Below are positions 40,231-48,517 of a DNA stretch of 64,000 bases, one piece after another. Under the pieces are notes generated by a model. The model was not told where the DNA came from and made no database searches. It saw only the letters and a program-made list of their open reading frames with translations. How positions within the stretch are numbered: position 1 is the first letter of the stretch; each line of letters starts with the position of its first letter. Source of the DNA: CAVVAY01 sp963746465 (GTDB lineage: Bacteria > Actinomycetota > Actinomycetes > JACCUZ01); the NCBI GenBank assembly GCA_963746465.1, contig CAVVAY010000005.1, positions 496,001 to 560,000 on the forward strand. Direction: 5' to 3'. The position numbers were made by a program, and so were the translations under genes.

Positions 40231-40413
40231 TTCCTACCGGTTCCCGTTGCGAGGCATAGGCCTGTTAACGCTGGGTAGCCGACCCTCCGAGCAGGTCGGG
40301 TACCGCCAGTGCCGGGCCTCCATCGAGCCCATCCGGCTCGAGCTCCTGCCGGGCGACTGCAGTGACCGAGGACCGGCCTCTGCAGCCACCATCTCGCTCA
40401 TCCGGAGGACGCC

Positions 40414-41601
40414 ATGATGGCCAAGTCGAAGACCCCGAAGGGCTTCACCCAGGTAGCAGCAACCGGCTTGCGGGAGATGCCCGCCAACGCTGCCTGGATT
40501 CTCGCCAAGGTGCTGCGACCCGCAACCGAGGGTGCCGCCACCGTCGCCGACCACGTCTCGGAAGCGGCTACGACGGCCGCGGACAGCACCCGGTCGGTCT
40601 CGGACACGGCACGGCGCCGGGCGAAGGACGCGGGTCGAACCGTTGTCGACGCGGTGCCCGGGCGGCGCCGCGACCCGGTCGCGGATCTGATGGGCGACGC
40701 GGACGATGCCGCGGAGCAGGCGCGCCAGCGGGAGGCGGAAGCAGTCCGCCTCGCCCAGCAGGCGAAGGACGACGCGGACCAGGCCGCCCGGGCAGCGGAG
40801 GAAGGTGAGCGGGAGGTCGAGCAGGCGCGTCAGGCGGCCGGGGAGCGGGTCCGCGCACGCGTCGAGGCAGCCCAGAAGGACATGCAGGCGGCCGTCGCCG
40901 AGGTCGAGCGCGAGCAGGCCGAGCGTGTGAGCAGGGCGCGGGCTGCTGCCGAGCACCGCGTCGAGAGCGAGCGGATGGCCGAGGAGGCCTCGGCCCGCAA
41001 GTCGGTGGAACGTGCCGAGGCGGAGGCTGCCGCCCGGACCCGGGAGGCCCAGCAGCGGGCGGAGGATGCCCAGCGGCGCGCGGCGGAGGCGATCGAGGAG
41101 GCCGACGAGGCGCTGGTGCGCGCCCGTGAGCTGGCCGAGAAGGCGGCCCATGCGGCGCAGGAGGCTGCGGCGGAGGCCACGCGTGAGGCCGAGCGGCTCG
41201 CGGAGGAGGCCCGGGCGCGGGCCGCCGAGGCGGAGCGACGGGCCACCGCGGCGAGTGAGGTCCGGGACCGGGCCCAGGCCGTCGGCGGCAACGGCGACCG
41301 GCAAGGTGGTTCGTCCCGCTCGGGGACCCGGGCGCGGTCGTCGAACGGGCTCGGTCGCGACGCGCTGACGGCGCTGACCAAGCAGGACCTTCTGCGACTG
41401 GCCGAGCAGGCCGAGATCGACGGGCGCTCCGCCATGAGCAAGCCGCAGCTCGTCGGCGCGCTGGCGAGGCAGCGTCTGCCGCTCGACACCCTCACCAAGC
41501 ACGACCTCCTGACCATCGGCGAGGGCAACGGCGCCGACATCCGCGTCTCGATGAGCAAGGACGAGCTCATCAAGGCGATCTCCACCAGCAACCGCCACTG
41601 A
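40414..41601 (+). CDS. Long Ala/Glu-rich coiled-coil protein with two SAP/Rho-N-like repeats
   Basis: This 395-residue protein has an N-terminal ~60-residue region, then a charged helical coiled coil (~90-300) of Ala-Glu-Arg heptads, a Ser/Gly linker and two C-terminal repeats, LTKQDLLRLAEQAEI...SKPQLVGALA and LTKHDLLTIGEG...SKDELIKAI. These resemble Rho-N/SAP-type helix-extended-loop-helix nucleic-acid modules. It may link DNA or RNA to a scaffold; that is inference. CGGAGGA precedes the ATG; a second in-frame ATG is adjacent at 40417. Three small genes follow in the same direction. Confidence 0.8.
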   Translation: MMAKSKTPKGFTQVAATGLREMPANAAWILAKVLRPATEGAATVADHVSEAATTAADSTRSVSDTARRRAKDAGRTVVDAVPGRRRDPVADLMGDADDAAEQARQREAEAVRLAQQAKDDADQAARAAEEGEREVEQARQAAGERVRARVEAAQKDMQAAVAEVEREQAERVSRARAAAEHRVESERMAEEASARKSVERAEAEAAARTREAQQRAEDAQRRAAEAIEEADEALVRARELAEKAAHAAQEAAAEATREAERLAEEARARAAEAERRATAASEVRDRAQAVGGNGDRQGGSSRSGTRARSSNGLGRDALTALTKQDLLRLAEQAEIDGRSAMSKPQLVGALARQRLPLDTLTKHDLLTIGEGNGADIRVSMSKDELIKAISTSNRH

Positions 41602-41633
41602 CCGCGACGCACAGACCACGGGAGAGTGATCAC

Positions 41634-41813
41634 ATGCGACTGACCCGAAGGAAGAGCACGGTGGAAAGGGTCCTGGAGGGCGTGACGACGGCCGCCTCCA
41701 TCGAGACGGTGCGACGCGCGTCCAAGTGGGCGTTGGGCATCGTGGGCGGTGCTGCGACGGCGACGGCTGTCAGCGCTGCCGTGTCGTCGGCGCGGCAGCG
41801 GGGGCAGCAATGA
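41634..41813 (+). CDS. Small hypothetical protein with one hydrophobic segment
   Basis: This 59-residue protein has a basic N-terminus (MRLTRRKSTVERVLEG) and a weakly hydrophobic stretch (WALGIVGGAATATAVSAAV). GGGAGAG lies upstream of the ATG. Its stop overlaps the next start as ATGA. No family recognised. Confidence 0.65.
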   Translation: MRLTRRKSTVERVLEGVTTAASIETVRRASKWALGIVGGAATATAVSAAVSSARQRGQQ

Positions 41814-42040
41814 AGCTCACGACAGTGGCGATGTTCGGGGCCGGTTACGTGCTGGGCACCCGGGCCGGCCGGGAACGCTATGAGCAGCTGAGGGAGCTCG
41901 GTCGCCGGCTGGCCGGCGAGCTCGACGGCGCCGGGGTCCGCGAGGGTCTGGAGACCGTCAGCAGCCGGCTGGAGAAGTACGCCAGCACCAGCGGCCTCGC
42001 CGCGCAGGTGGATCAACGCCGTGCGTCGGCAGGGCGATGA
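41810..42040 (+). CDS. YtxH-like small protein, paralogue of the gene at 10508-10810
   Basis: This 76-residue protein has N-terminal TTVAMFGAGYVLGTRAGR followed by an amphipathic helix. The motif matches GYVLGSRAGRARYEQI of the protein at 10508-10810. Coupled by ATGA to the preceding gene. Probably a membrane-associated stress protein of unknown function. Confidence 0.8.
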   Translation: MKLTTVAMFGAGYVLGTRAGRERYEQLRELGRRLAGELDGAGVREGLETVSSRLEKYASTSGLAAQVDQRRASAGR

Positions 42041-42386
42041 CCGCAGCGGTGTGCGGCGTCGGCAGCGCCGCACGCTGACGCTGCAGCACGATGTCCCTGT
42101 CGCAGACGGCGAGGACGTCGCGACCCTGATCCGAGCGGTGGTGCACGCCCGGCTGCTCGGGATCCGGCTGCTCACCCTGGATGCTCGCGTGGTGGTCGCG
42201 AACGACGTCGACACGAGCCGGGCCGGTCTCGCCGCGCCCGACCGGCTTACCCTCGTGGCGCCGGACCCGGACGCGGTTCCTGTCGCCCGGTCCGGGGACG
42301 TCACCACGGCTCGCGAGCTGCTCGCCCAGGGCGCCGACACCTTGGCGCGCACCGAGTCCGCCATCCGTTCCAACCGGCGGAGCTGA
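42021..42386 (+). CDS. Hypothetical protein
   Basis: This 121-residue protein has an Arg-rich N-terminus and a compact alpha/beta-like region (DGEDVATLIRAVVHARLLGIRLLTLDARVVV). No known family. The GTG lies inside the end of the previous gene (20-nt overlap), and third-position GC is high as in real genes here. A strong hairpin follows, marking the end of the cluster. Confidence 0.6.
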   Translation: MRRQGDDRSGVRRRQRRTLTLQHDVPVADGEDVATLIRAVVHARLLGIRLLTLDARVVVANDVDTSRAGLAAPDRLTLVAPDPDAVPVARSGDVTTARELLAQGADTLARTESAIRSNRRS

Positions 42387-42401
42387 GACCAGGCGAGCAT
42401 G

Positions 42402-42442
42402 GGTCCGCGCCCTACCTGAGACCCCCCGGTAGGGCGCGGACC
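42402..42442 (+). terminator. 15-bp hairpin ending the coiled-coil cluster
   Basis: GGTCCGCGCCCTACC (42402-42416) pairs perfectly with its complement at 42428-42442. The 11-nt loop contains a C6 run and a C7 run follows the stem. It is a strong terminator; the C-rich loop is unusual. Confidence 0.8.
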
Positions 42443-42741
42443 GTCCCCCCCAACTGCGGACCGCGGCAAACGCTCGAAGCGAGCCTCTGCTGTCTTGTCC
42501 CCTCCGCTGGAGCGACCGTCTCAGGGTGGCCCGTGGTCGCAGGCGGGGCTATCGGTCGAACGGTTCGCCTCGCACCCCGGAACGGACGACACGGCTGCGC
42601 GTCGCAGCGGGCGGCGGGGAGGGCTCGCGCTGCCGGCCCCCCGTGACCCTCAGGTTCAGCAGCGCGAGCCCCGCTCGCGCGGCCTGCCTCCTGGACCGCT
42701 CAGGTCCCCATCGGGGGAGGCGGTCGCGGCGTTACACAGCT
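42443..42741. other. Intergenic stretch without a recognised gene
   Basis: About 300 bp between the hairpin and the small minus-strand gene. I see no gene, RNA or clear promoter in it. Confidence 0.5.
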
Positions 42742-42861
42742 TCAGTCGGCGAGCGAGACGACGACCCAGACGACGATCATCGTCAGGATGATCGCCGAGA
42801 GAATGATGACGACGGTGCGGTCCGGCGCGATCGACTGGTGCGCCTCGGGCAGATGCTTCAT
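42742..42861 (-). CDS. Small single-span membrane protein
   Basis: This is a 39-residue reading frame: MKHLPEAHQSIAPDRTVV, then a strongly hydrophobic helix (IILSAIILTMIVVWVVVSL) ending in AD. The ribosome site is weak and no family is recognised. The ideal membrane helix argues that it is real. Confidence 0.5.
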   Translation of the reverse strand: MKHLPEAHQSIAPDRTVVIILSAIILTMIVVWVVVSLAD

Positions 42862-42947
42862 GTCCACTGTGGTACGCCGGTCGGCGGGCAACCGTCAATG
42901 GCCCGGGCCGACGTCCGGCCACGGGTGCAGCGCATAGGGTCGGCGCC

Positions 42948-43358
42948 ATGCGCGTCACGATGCTGCTGGCCGATGCGGCGCAAGAGGTCAACGGGAAGCT
43001 CTACGTGCTCGGCGGCGGCTGGTCGGTCACCGGGCCGGACCTGCCCCCGATGGCCATCGCCATCAAGCTCGACGTGCCCTGGACGGCAGCCGAGTCGGCG
43101 CACACCTTCGCTCTCGAGCTGGTCGACCAGGACGGCCGGCCGGTGGCGGCCGGCGACAGCGGCGGCGTGCGGGCCGAGGGCACCTTCGAGGTCGGCCGCC
43201 CGGTCGGGCTGCCGGCCGGCAGCGACATCGACTTCGCCTTCGCCGTGTCGATCCCGCCGTTCCCGATCGACCCGGGCCGGTTCACCTGGAAGCTGTCGAT
43301 CGACGGTGAGAGCCATGAGGACTGGGTGCGGCCGTTCCAGGTACGGGCCGACGGGTGA
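42948..43358 (+). CDS. DUF6941-like protein
   Basis: This 136-residue protein has the start RVTMLLADAAQEVNGKLYVLGGGW typical of this actinobacterial family, followed by a beta-sandwich-like domain (FALELVDQDGRPV, SDIDFAFAVSIPPFPI). Function is unknown. TAGGGT ends 7 nt before the ATG (42935-42940), so it is probably leaderless. The stop overlaps the Nif3 start (GTGA). Confidence 0.82.
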   Translation: MRVTMLLADAAQEVNGKLYVLGGGWSVTGPDLPPMAIAIKLDVPWTAAESAHTFALELVDQDGRPVAAGDSGGVRAEGTFEVGRPVGLPAGSDIDFAFAVSIPPFPIDPGRFTWKLSIDGESHEDWVRPFQVRADG

Positions 43359-44500
43359 CCGACGGGCTGACGCTGGCCGACGCGGTCGGTGTGCTCGACG
43401 GGCTCTACGACCCTCGCTGGGCCGAGGACTGGGACGCCGTCGGCCTGGTCACCGGTGACCTCGACCAGCCGGTACGCCGGGTGCTGCTGGCCGTCGACCC
43501 GGTGCAGACCGTCATCGACGAGGCTGTCGACTGGGGCGCCGACCTGCTGGTGACCCACCACCCGTTGCTGCTCCGCGGTGTGCACTCGGTGGCCGGCACG
43601 CATCCCAAGGGCCGCGCGGTGACGACACTGGTGCGAGCCGGCGTCGCACTGCACGTCGCCCACACCAACGCCGACGTCGCCGACCCGGGGGTGTCCGACG
43701 CGCTGGCCGGTGCGCTCGGTCTCACCGACCTCGGTCCGCTGCGAACCTCGGCCGCCGAGGCGCTCGACAAGCTGGTGACCTTCGTGCCCGCGGCTGATGC
43801 CGAACGCGTGGTCGACGCGTTGGCGGCGGCCGGCGCCGGCCGGCTCGGCGACTACGAGCGCTGCGCCTTCACCTCCTCCGGCACGGGCACGTTCACGCCG
43901 TTACCTGGTGCCAGCCCTGCGGTCGGCGAGGTCGGCACACCGGCCCAGGTGCCCGAGACCCGGATCGAGATGGTGCTGGCCCGCTCCCGGCGTACCGCCG
44001 TGGTAGCCGCGCTGCGGGCCGCGCACCCCTACGAGGAGCCGGCATTCGACCTGCTCGAGCTTGCTGCCCTACCGGGCCGTCGCGGCCTCGGTCGAGTCGG
44101 CCGCTGGCCGGCAGCCGGGACACTGGGCGAGCTCGCAGAGCACGTCGCGCGCTCCCTGCCGGCGGCCCCGGGCGGGGTACGGGTCGGCGGCGACCTGGCC
44201 CGCGCGGTGCGCACGGTGGCGGTCTGCGGGGGAGCAGGCGACGACCTCTTCGATGCCGTCCGGGCGTCCGGCGCTGACGCCTACGTGACTGCTGACCTCC
44301 GGCACCACCCGGCCGCCGAGGCGCTCGACCACGGGGCGCTCGGTCTGGTCGACGTCAGCCATTGGGCCAGTGAGTGGCCCTGGCTGGCTGATTGCGAACG
44401 GCTGCTCCGCCGCGGGCTCGGCGACCGGGCGGATACGGTGGAGACGCGGGTGTCGCGGCTCGTCACCGACCCGTGGACCCGCACCACCGTCCCGAGCTAG
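43355..44500 (+). CDS. Nif3-like dinuclear metal-centre protein
   Basis: This 381-residue Nif3/YbgI (DUF34) protein has metal-binding residues in LLVTHHPLLLRGV and VAHTNADVADPG, with another near the C-terminus. A central insertion resembling PII/CutA (residues ~135-240) is typical of longer bacterial members. Known as a GTP cyclohydrolase I type 2-like family, but its physiological role is unsettled. Coupled to DUF6941; the zinc-ribbon gene follows 9 nt later. Confidence 0.93.
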   Translation: MTDGLTLADAVGVLDGLYDPRWAEDWDAVGLVTGDLDQPVRRVLLAVDPVQTVIDEAVDWGADLLVTHHPLLLRGVHSVAGTHPKGRAVTTLVRAGVALHVAHTNADVADPGVSDALAGALGLTDLGPLRTSAAEALDKLVTFVPAADAERVVDALAAAGAGRLGDYERCAFTSSGTGTFTPLPGASPAVGEVGTPAQVPETRIEMVLARSRRTAVVAALRAAHPYEEPAFDLLELAALPGRRGLGRVGRWPAAGTLGELAEHVARSLPAAPGGVRVGGDLARAVRTVAVCGGAGDDLFDAVRASGADAYVTADLRHHPAAEALDHGALGLVDVSHWASEWPWLADCERLLRRGLGDRADTVETRVSRLVTDPWTRTTVPS

Positions 44501-44509
44501 GAGTTCCCG

Positions 44510-45253
44510 CTGAAAGCCGCCGCCTCCGACCAGCACCGCCTGCTCGACGTCCAGGCCCTGGACACCCGGATCGACCAGCTCGCCCACCGGCGTCGCACGC
44601 TGCCCGAGCACGCCGCGCTGGCCGACCTCGAGGAGCAGCTCGCTGCCCTGCGCGACCAGCTGGTCGGGGCCGAGACCGAGCAGAGCGACCTCGGCCGTGA
44701 GCTGACCAAGGCGGAGGGCGACGTCGACCAGGTCCGGTCCCGCGCCGAGCGGGACCAGAAGCGGCTGGACGCCGGCCAGGTCTCCTCGCCCAAGGAGCTG
44801 GAGAGCCTCCAGCACGAGATCGCCACCCTGGCCAACCGCCAGGGCGACCTCGAGGAGGTCGTGCTCGAGATCATGGAGCGGCTGGAGTCGTCGCAGAGCC
44901 GCAGTGCCGAGCTGTCGGCGCAGCAGACGGCGGCGGTCGCCAAGGTCGCCGAGCTCACGGCATCACGGGACACCACGACCGGTGAGATCGACGCCGAGGT
45001 CCAGCAGCTGCAGGCGCAGCGCGCGACCCAGGCCGGGTCGTTGGACGCGGCGCTGGTGACCTTGTACGAGAAGATCCGCGACCAGCAGGGCGGAGTGGGC
45101 GCGGCCGAGCTGCGCCAGCGCCGGTGCGGCGGCTGCCGGCTCGAGCTGAACAACGTCGAGATCAACCAGCTGCGCGACTCCGATGCCGACGAGGTGATGC
45201 GCTGCGACGAGTGCCGGCGGATCCTGGTGCGCACGGCCGAGTCCGGGCTGTGA
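44510..45253 (+). CDS. Coiled-coil/C4 zinc-ribbon protein with an apparent CTG start
   Basis: This 247-residue protein has a long N-terminal coiled coil (~25-190) and a C-terminal zinc ribbon with CGGCRLELN and MRCDECRRIL. It belongs to the family next to Nif3 and RNase H in actinobacteria, proposed to bind nucleic acid. The conserved N-terminus (AAASDQHRLLDVQALDTRIDQL) begins after an in-frame stop at 44498-44500. The only possible initiator before it is CTG 44510, placed 6 nt after AGGAG. The first ATG/GTG in frame is over 100 codons later and would remove most of the coiled coil. Confidence 0.85.
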   Translation: MKAAASDQHRLLDVQALDTRIDQLAHRRRTLPEHAALADLEEQLAALRDQLVGAETEQSDLGRELTKAEGDVDQVRSRAERDQKRLDAGQVSSPKELESLQHEIATLANRQGDLEEVVLEIMERLESSQSRSAELSAQQTAAVAKVAELTASRDTTTGEIDAEVQQLQAQRATQAGSLDAALVTLYEKIRDQQGGVGAAELRQRRCGGCRLELNNVEINQLRDSDADEVMRCDECRRILVRTAESGL

Positions 45254-46392
45254 GCCGGTTCGTCGTCGAGGCCGACGGCGGGTCGCGCGGGAACCCGGGG
45301 CCGGCGGCGTACGGCACCGTCGTCAAGGACGCCGAGTCCGGAGCGGTCCTGCGCGAGCTGGCCGAGCACATCGGCACCGCCAGCAACAACGTCGCGGAGT
45401 ACCGCGGGTTGATCGCCGGTCTCGAGGCGGTCCGCGAGCTGGACCCGGCCGCCATGGTCGAGGCGCGGCTGGACTCCAAGCTCGTCGTCGAGCAGCTGTC
45501 CGGCCGCTGGAAGGTCAAGCATCCGGACATGCGGGTGCTCGCGCTGCGCGCCCGGGAGGTGCTGCCGCCGACCCAGGTGACCTACACCTGGGTGCCGCGG
45601 GAGCAGAACAAGCACGCCGACCGGCTGGCCAACGAGGCGCTCGACGCCGCTGCCCGCGGTGAGGCGTGGTCGCCGGCCGACAGCACGGCCGAGCTGCGCA
45701 GCCAGGACGCGGCCGCGGCCCGGCCCGACACCGCGCCGCGGGCTCGGCTGGTGGGCTGGGACGCCGGTCTGGGGACGCCGACCACCACCGTGCTGCTGCG
45801 CCACGGCGAGACGCCGCACACGGCGGAGAAGCGGTTCAGCGGGGCCGGCGGGCAGGACCCGGAGCTCTCCGAGACGGGACTCCGGCAGGCCGCTGCGGTC
45901 GCCGAGCGGCTCGCGGCCACCGGAGGCGTGGACGTGGTCCTCGCCTCCCCGATGCGGCGCACCCGGCAGACCGCCGACGCAGTCGCGACGGCGCTCGGCG
46001 CGGACCTGCGGGAGGTCGAGGCGTTCCGGGAGTGCGCGTTCGGCGAGTGGGAGGGATTGACCTTCGACGAGGTCCGGGAGGGCTGGCCGGAGGCGCTCGT
46101 CGCATGGATGGGCGACCCGAAGGCCGCGCCACCCGGTGGCGAGTCGTTCACCGACGTACGCCGGCGGGTGCTGCGCGGCCGCGACCAGCTGCTGGCGCGC
46201 TACCCGCGGCAGACGGTCCTGGTGGTCACGCACGTCACTCCCACCAAGGTGCTGGTGGCTGACGCGCTGGGTGCACCGCTGTCGGCGCTGTACCGGATGG
46301 AGCTGTCCCCGGCGACGCTGACCGAGGTGCAGTGGTACGAGGGCGGCCAGGGCTCGCTACGCCGCTTCAACGACTCTGCTCACCTGCTCTAG
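45250..46392 (+). CDS. Bifunctional RNase H / histidine phosphatase
   Basis: This 380-residue fusion has a type I RNase H domain (~1-135) with acidic residues Asp9, Glu50 and Asp75 plus an Asp in KHADRLANEA. A linker leads to a phosphoglycerate-mutase-like acid phosphatase domain (~175-380) with LLRHGETPHT and VLVVTHVTPTK. It matches the mycobacterial Rv2228c type, where the phosphatase acts on alpha-ribazole phosphate or phosphosugars. GTG overlaps the upstream stop (GTGA). The stop shares a CTAG with the convergent CoA-transferase gene. Confidence 0.95.
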   Translation: MSRFVVEADGGSRGNPGPAAYGTVVKDAESGAVLRELAEHIGTASNNVAEYRGLIAGLEAVRELDPAAMVEARLDSKLVVEQLSGRWKVKHPDMRVLALRAREVLPPTQVTYTWVPREQNKHADRLANEALDAAARGEAWSPADSTAELRSQDAAAARPDTAPRARLVGWDAGLGTPTTTVLLRHGETPHTAEKRFSGAGGQDPELSETGLRQAAAVAERLAATGGVDVVLASPMRRTRQTADAVATALGADLREVEAFRECAFGEWEGLTFDEVREGWPEALVAWMGDPKAAPPGGESFTDVRRRVLRGRDQLLARYPRQTVLVVTHVTPTKVLVADALGAPLSALYRMELSPATLTEVQWYEGGQGSLRRFNDSAHLL

Positions 46393-47480
46393 CCGAGCCA
46401 CTCGGCGAGGACCTCGTCGGTGTGCTGGCCGGCGGCGGGCGGCGGCCGGTCCAGGGTCGCGGCCGTGCGGGAGAACCGCGGAGCGGGGCCCGGCTGCATG
46501 ACGCCGGCGTGCTCGACGTAGGTGCCGCGTGCGGCGAGGTGGGGGTGGCGGGTTGCCTCGCCCAGGCCGAGCACCGGGGCGACGCAGGCGTCGCTGCCGG
46601 CGAACACCGCCGTCCACTCGGCGCGGGTACGGGTGGCGAAGGTCTCGGCGATCCGTCGGCGCAGGGCGACCCAGGTCGAGGGGTCGCGGCGGTCGCCGTC
46701 CGTGGCGTCGATGCCGAGGCGGGTGAGCAGCGCGTCGTAGAACGCCGGCTCGAGAGCCCCGACGGCCATCCAGCCGCCGTCGGACGTGCGGTAGGTGCCG
46801 TAGAACGGCGCGCCGCCGTCGAGCAGGTTGCTGCCCGGCCGGTCCTGCCAGGCTCCGGCAGCCAGCAGGCCGTGGAACATCGTGGACAGGTGCGCGGTGC
46901 TGTCGACCATCGCGGCGTCGACCACCTGACCGACGCCGGACGTCCGCGACTCGTGCAGCGCGGCCAGCAGGCCGACGACCAGGTAGGTGGCGCCGGCGAA
47001 GTCACCGAGCAGGTTGAGCGGCGGCATCGGCGGGTCGGACGGCGGGGCGCTCGCACCGAGGACCCCGGTGACGGCGACGTAGGTGATGTCGTGGCCGGCG
47101 GCGCCGGCGTCCGGGCCGTCCTGGCCCCAGCCGGTCATCCGGCCGTAGACCAGGCGCGGGTTGCGGGCCAGCGCCGCGTCGGGCCCGACACCGAGTCGTT
47201 CGGCGACGCCCGGGCGCATGCCCTCGACCAGCAGGTCGGCGCGCGCGACCAGGTCGAGCACCCGGCGTACGTCGTCGCTGTCCTTGAGGTCGAGAGCAAC
47301 TGACCGCTTGCCGCGGCCGAGCAGGTCGCGTTCGGGCGGTACGACCGCCAGCGAGGGGCCGCCGGGACGGTCGATCCGGACGACGTCCGCACCGAGGTCG
47401 GCCAGCAGCATCCCGGCGAACGGTGCCGGGCCGATGCCGGCGAGCTCGACGACCCGTAGCCCGGCGAGCGGCCCGGTCAC
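46389..47480 (-). CDS. CaiB/BaiF CoA transferase, alpha-methylacyl-CoA racemase-like
   Basis: This 363-residue family III enzyme begins GLRVVELAGIGPAPFAGMLLADLGADV. Residues His130 (AAGHDITY) and Asp160 (NLLGDFAGAT) match the catalytic pair of mycobacterial racemase, so epimerisation of 2-methyl-branched acyl-CoA is more likely than CoA transfer. It follows the F420 enzyme gene by 4 nt in a two-gene operon. Confidence 0.93.
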   Translation of the reverse strand: MTGPLAGLRVVELAGIGPAPFAGMLLADLGADVVRIDRPGGPSLAVVPPERDLLGRGKRSVALDLKDSDDVRRVLDLVARADLLVEGMRPGVAERLGVGPDAALARNPRLVYGRMTGWGQDGPDAGAAGHDITYVAVTGVLGASAPPSDPPMPPLNLLGDFAGATYLVVGLLAALHESRTSGVGQVVDAAMVDSTAHLSTMFHGLLAAGAWQDRPGSNLLDGGAPFYGTYRTSDGGWMAVGALEPAFYDALLTRLGIDATDGDRRDPSTWVALRRRIAETFATRTRAEWTAVFAGSDACVAPVLGLGEATRHPHLAARGTYVEHAGVMQPGPAPRFSRTAATLDRPPPAAGQHTDEVLAEWLG

Positions 47481-47484
47481 GGGC

Positions 47485-48486
47485 TCACCGCACCAGCTTG
47501 GGCAGCACGTCGCGGCCGAAGACCTCGATCCACTCCGCCTGGTTGCGTCCGACGTTGTGCAGGTAGACGCGGTCGAAGCCGAGGTCTACGAACTTCTGGA
47601 TGTGCGCGCGGTGCACGTCGGGGTCCGCGCTGATGACCATCCGGCCCTCGAAGTCCTCGGGCCGCACCAGTGCTGCCATCGCGGCGAAGTCGTGGGGTGA
47701 GCGGATGTCGGCCTTGGCGAACTTCATCCCGCCGTTGGGCCACTCGGTCATCGCGTTGGCCAGCGCCTGCGCGTCGGTCTCGGCCCAGGACAGGTGCAGC
47801 TGCAGCACGCGCGGCATCGTGTCGGGGTCCTTGCCTGCCTCCCGGGCGCCCTCGGCGAACTTCTCGAACAGCCCGCCGATCTTCTCCAGCGGGGCGCCGA
47901 CAGTGATGATGCCGTCGGCGTACTTGCCGGTGCGCTTGGCGTTGACCGGTCCGGCGGTCGCGACCAGCACCGGCGGGGGAGTCCGGGGCATCGTCCAGAG
48001 GCGGGTGTTCTCCAGGGTGAAGAACCGGCCCTGATGCTTGACATCCTTGCCGGCGACCGAGGCGTCGAACAGCTTCTTGATGACCTCGATGGCCTCGAAC
48101 ATCCGCAGCGACCGCTCGGCGGCCTCCGGCCAGTAGCCGCCGATCACGTGCTCGTTCAGCGCCTCGCCGGCACCGACCCCGAGCCAGTGCCGGTCGGGGT
48201 ACATGGCCTCCAACGTCGCGCTCGCCTGAGCGACGACAGCCGGGTGGAACCGGAAGGACGGGCAGGTGACGCCAGGGCCGAGGTCGCCGGTGGTGCGCTC
48301 GCCGACCGCGGCGAGAACGTTCCAGACGAAGGAGGACTGGCCCTGCGCCGGCACCCATGGCTGGAAGTGGTCGGCTGCCATGCAGCCGGAGAAGCCGTGC
48401 TGCTCGGCCAGCGCGGTGAGCTCGACCGCCTCGCGAGGGCCGAACTGCTCGAGCATCGCGGCGTAGCCCACCGTCAGGTCTGCCAT
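47485..48486 (-). CDS. F420-dependent LLM-class oxidoreductase (G6PDH family)
   Basis: This 333-residue luciferase-like TIM-barrel protein has AADHFQPWVPAQGQSSFVWN, the signature of the F420-dependent glucose-6-phosphate dehydrogenase-like group, and WLGVGAGEALNEHVIGGYWP. The cofactor is coenzyme F420, implying the host makes it. The substrate is not decided by sequence. The gene is divergent from the phosphoesterase and upstream of the racemase. Confidence 0.93.
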   Translation of the reverse strand: MADLTVGYAAMLEQFGPREAVELTALAEQHGFSGCMAADHFQPWVPAQGQSSFVWNVLAAVGERTTGDLGPGVTCPSFRFHPAVVAQASATLEAMYPDRHWLGVGAGEALNEHVIGGYWPEAAERSLRMFEAIEVIKKLFDASVAGKDVKHQGRFFTLENTRLWTMPRTPPPVLVATAGPVNAKRTGKYADGIITVGAPLEKIGGLFEKFAEGAREAGKDPDTMPRVLQLHLSWAETDAQALANAMTEWPNGGMKFAKADIRSPHDFAAMAALVRPEDFEGRMVISADPDVHRAHIQKFVDLGFDRVYLHNVGRNQAEWIEVFGRDVLPKLVR

Positions 48487-48517
48487 GTCCGTGAGCGTAG
48501 TGAGGCAGGATTCGATC

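Noticed and set aside
40234..41619. Minus-strand frame of 461 codons rich in Leu/Gly/Arg
   Set aside because: Antisense of the coiled-coil gene, whose Ala-Glu-Arg heptads and ribosome site are convincing.
42402..42442. 6C-type small RNA
   Set aside because: Only one C-rich loop is present and no promoter is seen; a terminator explains it better.
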